Of a stretch of 28,308 nucleotides of DNA, positions 22,425 to 28,308 are shown piece by piece. Source of the DNA: an uncultured Clostridia bacterium. GTDB lineage: Bacteria; Bacillota; Clostridia; Lachnospirales; Anaerotignaceae. Position 1 is the stretch's first letter. Each line of letters begins with the position of its first letter. The notes under the pieces were generated by a model. The model worked only from the letters and a program-made list of their open reading frames with translations, was not told where the DNA came from and did not search any database. Position numbers and translations under genes: made by a program. The stretch covers positions 1 to 28,308 of the forward strand of contig CABSIK010000021.1 of NCBI GenBank assembly GCA_902477755.1. Direction: 5' to 3'.

Positions 22425-24965
22425 ATGGATAATATTGAAGAATTGAGAGATGCATTATTAAGACATAATCCGATTTTATTTTTGGGAGCAGGTTTTTCAC
22501 TTGAAGGTAAAAATAAGTATGGAGAAATGCCAAAAGGAGATACCTTAAAACAAGAAATTTATGATAAATTTGTAAAAAGTAATTTAGATAGTGAAGAACA
22601 AGAAGAGGTTTATAAATATAATTTGTCGGTAATGTGTGGGATTGTAAATGAACACTTAAACAAAGGATATGAACTAAAAGCATTTTTAATTGACAGATTA
22701 AAAAATGTTGAACCTGCTGAATTTCATATGTTGCTTCCAGAGTATCCATGGAAAAGAATATATACAGTTAATATAGATGATTTAGTGGAAAATATATATG
22801 AAAAAGTAGGAAAAGACATTCTAGTTCAGAATAAGAAAAGAGAAAAGGATGATTATAATAAATTAGAAAAAATAGAATATATAAAGTTGCATGGATGTGT
22901 AAATGAACCAGATGAAGATTTTATTTTTAGTGAGCAAGAGTATGCTGACTTAATTAGTTCGCAGATGAATTTTAAACTAAATAATTTGGTATTGGATATA
23001 CAAAAAGAATATTTTATTTTTGTTGGAGCGAGTTTAGAAGAAAGAGATATAGAATATTATATTAGGCAGTATGAAAAAGCAGGATATATTAAAAAGGGAA
23101 AAATATTTTTTATAAATCCGGAGATATCACTTAGAGCCAGAGTAAGAATTGAGAGTTTTGGAGGGAAAATTATTGAATGGAAAACAAAAGATTTTCTTGA
23201 GTTTGTAAAAAAATTAAATTACAAACCTGATCAATATGAAAAGTTGAAATGTAGAATGAATTATGCAGGCATATTTTTCTATCATGATTTAATTTCTGCT
23301 TTTACCGAAGATGTATATGAAAGTAGATTATATGAAGGATACAATAGTACTTGGACAGATGTCGTTAATGGATGGCTTTTTGAAGTTCCGGTAATAAATC
23401 TAATAAAAAATAAAATTAAAAAAGAAATATATGGTCAAGACGGGGGACATTGTATAGCTATTTATGGCAGAAGTTTTGTAGGAAAAGATTGTATACTGAA
23501 ATTATTAGCGCCGTTTTTAAATGATTTAGGTTATCAAGTGTTAGTGAATAATGGGAATATATTAGATGAGAATTTAATCGAGCAATTTGTTTTACAAGAT
23601 GTAAATAAAAGATATGCTATTTTAATTGAGAATGCAAGTTATTACTATAAAAAAATAGAGAGACTTTTAGAAAAAGACTGGAATGGTAATAATTTATTAA
23701 TTATTGTTACATCTAGAATTTATTATCATGAAAAGAAAAAATATTATTTAGAAGGAAATTCTTTTTTTGAGTATTTAGTTAATGATAAAATTAATAGAAT
23801 TAGTGCAAAAAACATATATGCAAAAATAAAAGAAAAAGGATATACTGGCGATTTACCCACTTCTGAAGAAAGTGCGATAACTGAAATTTGTAAAAAAAAT
23901 AATTTTATTAATTTATTTTCATATTTAACATATGGAAAAGGATTTAAGAAAAGGAACGACAAGGAGTTGCAAAAGATAGCAGAATCTAGTGAGGAAATTT
24001 TGAATCTGTTTATGGAATTAGCTATTTTTGATAATGCGGATTTGCCATATTATCCATATGAATTATTATCGAAAAATTATTCTATTAATTTTAATATCTT
24101 TCAAAAGAGAGATGTGCAACAGTTAAAGCCAGAGCAAAGGCTTATAATTGATCATATCTATCTTGATAGTAACGGAATAAGTTTGAAAAATATTTGGCTT
24201 ATAAAAGGATTATTGAGAAAAATTAATAAATATAAAAGAGAGGAATTGTTTGTCAGAATATTGAAAAATATTAGTGGATATGTATCGGAAAAAGAAGATA
24301 ATTATTGGAGAATGATATTTGAATGTTTGTTAAAAGAGGAAATATTAGAAAGAAAATTTCATTTTAATTCTGATGATATACTACAACTATATTATAAATT
24401 AAAAAATGATTTTGAAAATATCAGTTATTATTGGTTGCAATTAGGTATTGCAGAACAAAGAAAACAAGATTTTTCAAGAGCATTAAATCACTTAAAAATG
24501 GCAAGAAAGATTCGTCCGTCAGCATATCAAATACAACATGCAATAGCAAGAAATTATTTAAAGCATGCTAATTATATGGATGTTTTTGAAGTTGCTAAAG
24601 AGTTGTTTCAAGAGGGCGAGAAAGAAATGAAGGCTCTTATATATAGCGATGATAATAATAAGAACAAAGCGCGAAAGTTTTCAGTTCATTGTTATATATA
24701 TGAAAAAATTGAATTTATAAAAAAGCATAATTTGAATCCTGATGATGACGAACTACTGGATATGAAAAGAATTATTGATTTGATAATAGATGAATCAGAT
24801 ATATCTGTTGATGATATAATAAAAAGATATGTTGATTTATTAAAGATGTTAGATAGGATGTCTATTTTGTCAATGAGGTTAAATGATAGATATTTTAAAG
24901 CATATCATAATAGTAGCCAAAACAATATGATTATGGATAGTGATAGATTAATTGATAGTTTTTGA
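22425..24965 (+). CDS. SIR2 - NTPase - helical repeat protein (Avs5-like)
   Basis: An 846-aa three-part protein. Residues ~1-270 are a SIR2-like NAD-processing domain: FLGAGFS (19-25), TVNIDD (Asn116) and KLHGCVN (catalytic-type His156), VGASLEERD and FFINP. Residues ~330-520 are a STAND/AAA-type NTPase: GRSFVGKD (about 348-355), strand YAILIEN (Walker B position, ending Glu-Asn), then IIVTSR (sensor-like Arg). The C-terminal third is helical with a TPR-like ISYYWLQLGIAEQRKQDFSRAL region. Known SIR2-STAND defence proteins (Avs5 type) recognise phage proteins and deplete NAD+; that role here is inferred from architecture. Oddity: the P-loop has Asp after Lys where Ser/Thr is usual. The gene is very AT-rich, unlike lysS before it. 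It is followed 27 nt later by a restriction-modification gene. Confidence 0.8.
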   Translation: MDNIEELRDALLRHNPILFLGAGFSLEGKNKYGEMPKGDTLKQEIYDKFVKSNLDSEEQEEVYKYNLSVMCGIVNEHLNKGYELKAFLIDRLKNVEPAEFHMLLPEYPWKRIYTVNIDDLVENIYEKVGKDILVQNKKREKDDYNKLEKIEYIKLHGCVNEPDEDFIFSEQEYADLISSQMNFKLNNLVLDIQKEYFIFVGASLEERDIEYYIRQYEKAGYIKKGKIFFINPEISLRARVRIESFGGKIIEWKTKDFLEFVKKLNYKPDQYEKLKCRMNYAGIFFYHDLISAFTEDVYESRLYEGYNSTWTDVVNGWLFEVPVINLIKNKIKKEIYGQDGGHCIAIYGRSFVGKDCILKLLAPFLNDLGYQVLVNNGNILDENLIEQFVLQDVNKRYAILIENASYYYKKIERLLEKDWNGNNLLIIVTSRIYYHEKKKYYLEGNSFFEYLVNDKINRISAKNIYAKIKEKGYTGDLPTSEESAITEICKKNNFINLFSYLTYGKGFKKRNDKELQKIAESSEEILNLFMELAIFDNADLPYYPYELLSKNYSINFNIFQKRDVQQLKPEQRLIIDHIYLDSNGISLKNIWLIKGLLRKINKYKREELFVRILKNISGYVSEKEDNYWRMIFECLLKEEILERKFHFNSDDILQLYYKLKNDFENISYYWLQLGIAEQRKQDFSRALNHLKMARKIRPSAYQIQHAIARNYLKHANYMDVFEVAKELFQEGEKEMKALIYSDDNNKNKARKFSVHCYIYEKIEFIKKHNLNPDDDELLDMKRIIDLIIDESDISVDDIIKRYVDLLKMLDRMSILSMRLNDRYFKAYHNSSQNNMIMDSDRLIDSF

Positions 24966-24992
24966 TTAGGTTTGGTATTGGGAGTGAATACA

Positions 24993-27802
24993 ATGACAAA
25001 CGCAGAACAACGCAGAGCTGCCAGAGAGTTTGCCAAGACTTGGCAGGGGCGAGGATATGAAAGAGGGGAGAGCCAAGTTTTCTGGCTTTCCCTCTTGCGT
25101 GATGTGCTTGGTGTAGAAAAACCAGAAGAACTGATTACATTTGAAGAACGTGTTCGGTTGGATCATCAAAGTTATATTGATGGGATCATACCCTCTACAC
25201 ATGTATTAATTGAACAAAAAGCCAGAGAAAAAAATTTAAAAGATGCTATTAAACAATCGGATGGTACATTGTTAACCCCTTTTCAGCAGGCGAAAAGATA
25301 TGCGGCAGAATTACCCTATTCTCAGCGTCCCCGTTGGATTGTAACCTGTAATTTTTCTACATTCTTAGTTTATGATATGGAAAAACCAACAGGTGATCCA
25401 GAAGAAATTCGTCTGGAAGACTTAGAAAGGGATTATTATCGACTTTCTTTTTTAGTTGAGCAAGGCAATGAACATTTACGCAAGGAAATGGAGATTTCCA
25501 TTCAGGCAGGGGATATCGTTGGGATGTTGTATGATGAGATATTACAGCAGTATAAAGACCCAACCAACGAAAACTCTTTAAAAAGCCTGAATATGCTTTG
25601 TGTGCGTCTGGTATTTTGTCTTTACGCAGAAGATGCAGGTATCTTTGGAAAAAGAGATATGTTCCATGACTACATTACTGGGTTTGATGTCCGTAATATG
25701 CGGCAGGCATTGATCAATTTGTTCCAAGTATTAGATACGAAACCCAAGGACAGAGATCCTTATTTAGATGCGGAACTGGCTGCATTCCCGTATGTCAATG
25801 GGGGATTATTTTCCGATGAAAATATTGAAATTCCGCAGTTTACAGAGCATATTCGTAATGTGTTGTTAAGCAAAGCGAGTGAAGATTTTGACTGGTCTGC
25901 TATCAGCCCTACTATTTTTGGGCAGTATTTGAAAGTACTTTGAACCCTGAAACAAGGCGTAGTGGAGGTATGCACTACACGTCTATTGAAAACATCCATA
26001 AAGTGATAGATCCATTATTTTTGGACGAGCTGAAAGAAGAATTTGAACAGATCAAAGAAATTACCGTAGCCAAAACAAAAAAACAGAAATTGGAAACATA
26101 TCAGAAAAAATTAGCTTCTCTAAAATTTTTAGATCCGGCTTGTGGCAGCGGAAACTTTTTGACTGAAACCTATATTTCTTTGCGTAAACTGGAAAATGAA
26201 GTGATCAAGGAGCTGATGGAATACGCAAAAAATACAATGTCTGGGCAGATCGTGCTGGGTTCTACCAATCCTATTCAGATTTCTATTGGACAGTTTTACG
26301 GCATTGAAATCAACGATTTTGCGGTAACAGTTGCCAAAACAGCTCTTTGGATTGCAGAAAGTCAGATGATGAAAGAAACAGAAGATGTAGTACATATGTC
26401 ATTGGATTTTTTGCCTTTAAAATCCTATGCCAATATTACAGAAGGAAACGCTTTGCGCTTAGATTGGGAAAGTGTTATACCAAAACAGGAACTGTCCTAT
26501 ATTATGGGGAACCCTCCATTTGTAGGATATTCTTTGCAAAGTAAATCACAAAAGGAAGATATATTATCTATTTATATAGATGAAAATGGAAAGCCTTATA
26601 AAACCGCTGGAAAAATTGATTATGTTTCAGGATGGTATTTCAAAGCAGCAGAGTTGATGCAAAATACACCCATTCGGACGGCATTTGTGTCAACTAATTC
26701 TATAACGCAGGGTGAACAGGTTGCGGGCGTTTGGAAGCCATTATATGATCGTTTTTCAATTCATATTGATTTTGCACACCGAACTTTTCAATGGGACAGC
26801 GAAGCCAATATGAAAGCCCACGTACATTGTGTAATTGTAGGGTTTAGCATAGCTACAAATCATAACAAAAAACTGCTTTTTTCTTCAGAAAGATTTCAAA
26901 TAGTGGAAAATATCAATGCCTATTTAATTGAGGCGCCAAATATTTTTGTGGAAAGCAGAAAAAAGCCTATTTGTGATGTTCCTGATATTATCAAAGGAAG
27001 TAGCCCTGTTGATGGGGGTAACTTGCTTCTGAGTGATGAAGAATATAAAGATTTATTACAAAAGGAGCCCATGGCAAAGCGGTATATAAAAAAGTTTTAT
27101 GGTGCGAAAGAGTACTTACACAATATAGATAGATGGTGTTTATGGTTAGAAGACATAAATTTATCCGAATTAAAGCATATGCCATTGATACGAAAGCGTA
27201 TTCAAGCAACAAAAGAATTTCGATTAAATAGTCCAAAGGCTGCAACACGAAAATATGCAGATTTTCCAATGCGCTTTATGGAAATGCGTCAACCCAAAAG
27301 TAATTATATTTTAATACCTCGTCATTCTTCAGAAAATAGAAGATATATTCCTTTTGGATTTATGGAACCTGATATTATTTGTGGTGATGCAAATAATATG
27401 CTGCCAACAGCAACGTTATATGATTTTGGTATATTAACTTCCAATGTGCATATGGCGTGGATGCGGTTGGTATGTGGTCGTTTGGAAATGAGATATCGAT
27501 ATTCTAATGATATTGTCTATAACAATTTCCCATGGCCTACACCAACTGAAGCCCAGAAGGAGAGAATTGAAAGAACAGCACAAGCTATTTTGGATGCCAG
27601 GGCGTTATATCCTGATAGCTCATTGGCAGATCTATATGATGAGTTAACAATGCCACCAGAATTACGTAAAGCACACCAGCAAAATGATCGTGCTGTCATG
27701 GCTGCTTATGGTTTTACTAAAGAGCATCCCGCATACAAAAGTGAAACTGCCTGTGTGGCAGAGTTGATGAAAATGTATCAGAAGTTAGTAGAGAAGAAGT
27801 AA
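24993..27802 (+). pseudogene. MmeI-like type IIL restriction-modification enzyme, frameshifted
   Basis: A combined nuclease-methyltransferase protein. The N-terminal part (24993-25943) has a PD-(D/E)xK pattern in YIDGIIPSTHVLIEQKARE and a helical domain, then ends at FGQYLKVL. The next frame continues as LNPETRRSGGMHYTSIENIH, with methyltransferase motif I FLDPACGSGNFL, motif IV GNPPFVGY, a target-recognition region and a C-terminal YNNFPWP segment, to 27802. Restoring one G in the GGG at 25920-25922 gives the family-typical FGAVFESTLNPETRR and one frame of 2811 nt (936 aa). So this is one gene with a 1-nt deletion or an assembly error. Without readthrough, the methyltransferase half might still be made from an internal start (TTG at 25940). 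The start is the ATG behind GGGAG. It probably belongs to a defence cluster with the SIR2 gene. Confidence 0.85.
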
Positions 27803-27810
27803 GTAAAACT

Positions 27811-27842
27811 CAAAAAAGTCCAGAGCATTGCTCTGGACTTAA
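27811..27842. terminator. Bidirectional terminator
   Basis: GTCCAGAGC/GCTCTGGAC (27818-27826, 27830-27838) with loop ATT, preceded by A6 and followed by TTAATTTATTT. It closes the restriction-modification gene and also the minus-strand small genes. Confidence 0.85.
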
Positions 27843-27847
27843 TTTAT

Positions 27848-27973
27848 TTAGTGATACTTAGCTTTATGTTGATTCAGTGTTTTTGAAGCATTAGTTTTCT
27901 GCTGCTGTGTGGATTTTTTACTGGACAGAGTTTTTCCGGCTCGTCCAACTTTTCCACCATGATGAACTGGCAT
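27848..27973 (-). CDS. Small very basic protein (41 aa)
   Basis: This gene is too short for usual cut-offs. A perfect AAGGAGGTGA site lies 5 nt before the ATG (27971-27973), and TAA is at 27848-27850. The product is Lys/His/Gly/Ser-rich (MPVHHGGKVGRAGKTLSSKK at the start, ending LNQHKAKYH), with no hydrophobic segment. It resembles short basic proteins that bind nucleic acid or ribosomes, but I cannot name a family. It lies 77 nt downstream of the 39-aa gene on the same strand, probably in one transcript, and is terminated by the shared hairpin. Confidence 0.75.
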   Translation of the reverse strand: MPVHHGGKVGRAGKTLSSKKSTQQQKTNASKTLNQHKAKYH

Positions 27974-28050
27974 ATCTTCACCTCCTTAAAGAGGAAATGA
28001 ACTATCCTACAACCACATTTCCCTAATATTAGGTATTATATAGTGATATA

Positions 28051-28170
28051 TTATTTAATTTTAATACGGAACACTCTAGCGTTTTTAGGATAAATCCGTA
28101 CGCCATTGCGAGTAATATATCTTACAAAGATATATTGATTGCCGTTTTCATCGGTAATAACTTTACTCAT
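28051..28170 (-). CDS. Small protein (39 aa)
   Basis: The ATG at 28168-28170 follows GAAAGGAGTG; TAA is at 28051-28053. The product begins MSKVITDENGNQYIFVRYIT and ends NARVFRIKIK. It is a compact, basic, beta-rich sequence that could form a small three-strand sheet (NQYIFVRYITRNG-VRIYP). The function is unknown. It is upstream of the 41-aa gene and probably cotranscribed with it. Confidence 0.7.
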   Translation of the reverse strand: MSKVITDENGNQYIFVRYITRNGVRIYPKNARVFRIKIK

Positions 28171-28197
28171 GAGGCATCACTCCTTTCAATATTATGC

Positions 28198-28225
28198 TTG
28201 AAAAAAGTGAAAACTATGGTATACT
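28198..28225 (+). promoter_or_regulatory. Promoter at the window end
   Basis: TTGAAA (28198-28203) and TATACT (28220-28225) with 16-bp spacing point to the right. The remaining 80 nt contain only a five-codon ORF (MKKSL, ATG at 28260) with a GAGGG site, possibly a leader peptide. The main gene would lie outside the window. Confidence 0.5.
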
Positions 28226-28308
28226 AGAACTGACGAGGTTTTAGTGGATAGTTGAGGGTATGAAGAAAAGTCTGTAAATAAGATTCTTCTATGATAAGAC
28301 TGGGTGGA

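Overview
The window looks like the chromosome of an anaerobic low-to-mid GC Bacillota, most likely class Clostridia. The evidence is a T-box-controlled serS, strong AGGAGG-type ribosome binding sites, TTGACA/TATAAT promoters, a single-chain pyruvate:ferredoxin oxidoreductase, an SLH-domain cell-surface protein and a Crp/Fnr regulator divergent from a 2x[4Fe-4S] protein. A more precise placement (for example Lachnospirales/Anaerotignum-like) is only a guess.

Layout. 1-2341: a hairpin-rich minus-strand element, then T-box leader and serS, then tRNA-Ser(GCT) with its own promoter and terminator. 2342-4575: an AT-rich type II restriction-modification module directly after the tRNA. It has an HTH-fused cytosine-C5 methyltransferase with inverted repeats over its promoter, followed by an Eco47II-family endonuclease broken by a 1-nt frameshift. 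4573-7000, minus strand: an unknown 138-aa protein, a secreted SIMPL-domain protein, a 35-aa small protein that is easily missed, a GNAT acetyltransferase and an ArsC/Spx-like protein. 7165-10540, plus strand: a GIY-YIG (LEM-3-like) protein overlapping proC, a strongly expressed-looking SLH protein, and a C-terminal relic of a GntP permease between two related terminator palindromes. 10582-12832: a lipoprotein, a Crp/Fnr regulator and a divergent ferredoxin-like protein. 12896-18289, minus strand: a dicarboxylate/amino-acid:cation symporter and nifJ, separated by a 159-nt palindromic three-way-junction element and two GC hairpins. 18625-22297, plus strand: an unknown 304-aa protein, greA, and lysS with a C-terminal tRNA-binding domain.

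22298-28308 is a second accessory segment that becomes very AT-rich. It carries a SIR2 / P-loop NTPase / helical-repeat protein that looks like an antiviral STAND (Avs5-like) protein, and an MmeI-like type IIL restriction-modification enzyme split by a 1-nt deletion. Two unlisted small genes (41 and 39 aa) follow on the opposite strand.

The housekeeping genes are ordinary. The interest lies in the two defence segments flanking core translation genes (after tRNA-Ser and after lysS). Each contains one intact gene (methyltransferase; SIR2-NTPase) and one nuclease gene with a single-base frameshift. Other points of interest are the autoregulation-like operator of the methyltransferase, the recurring terminator palindromes, the large palindromic element and the short ORFs. 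All calls were made by reading the sequence; no database search was run.
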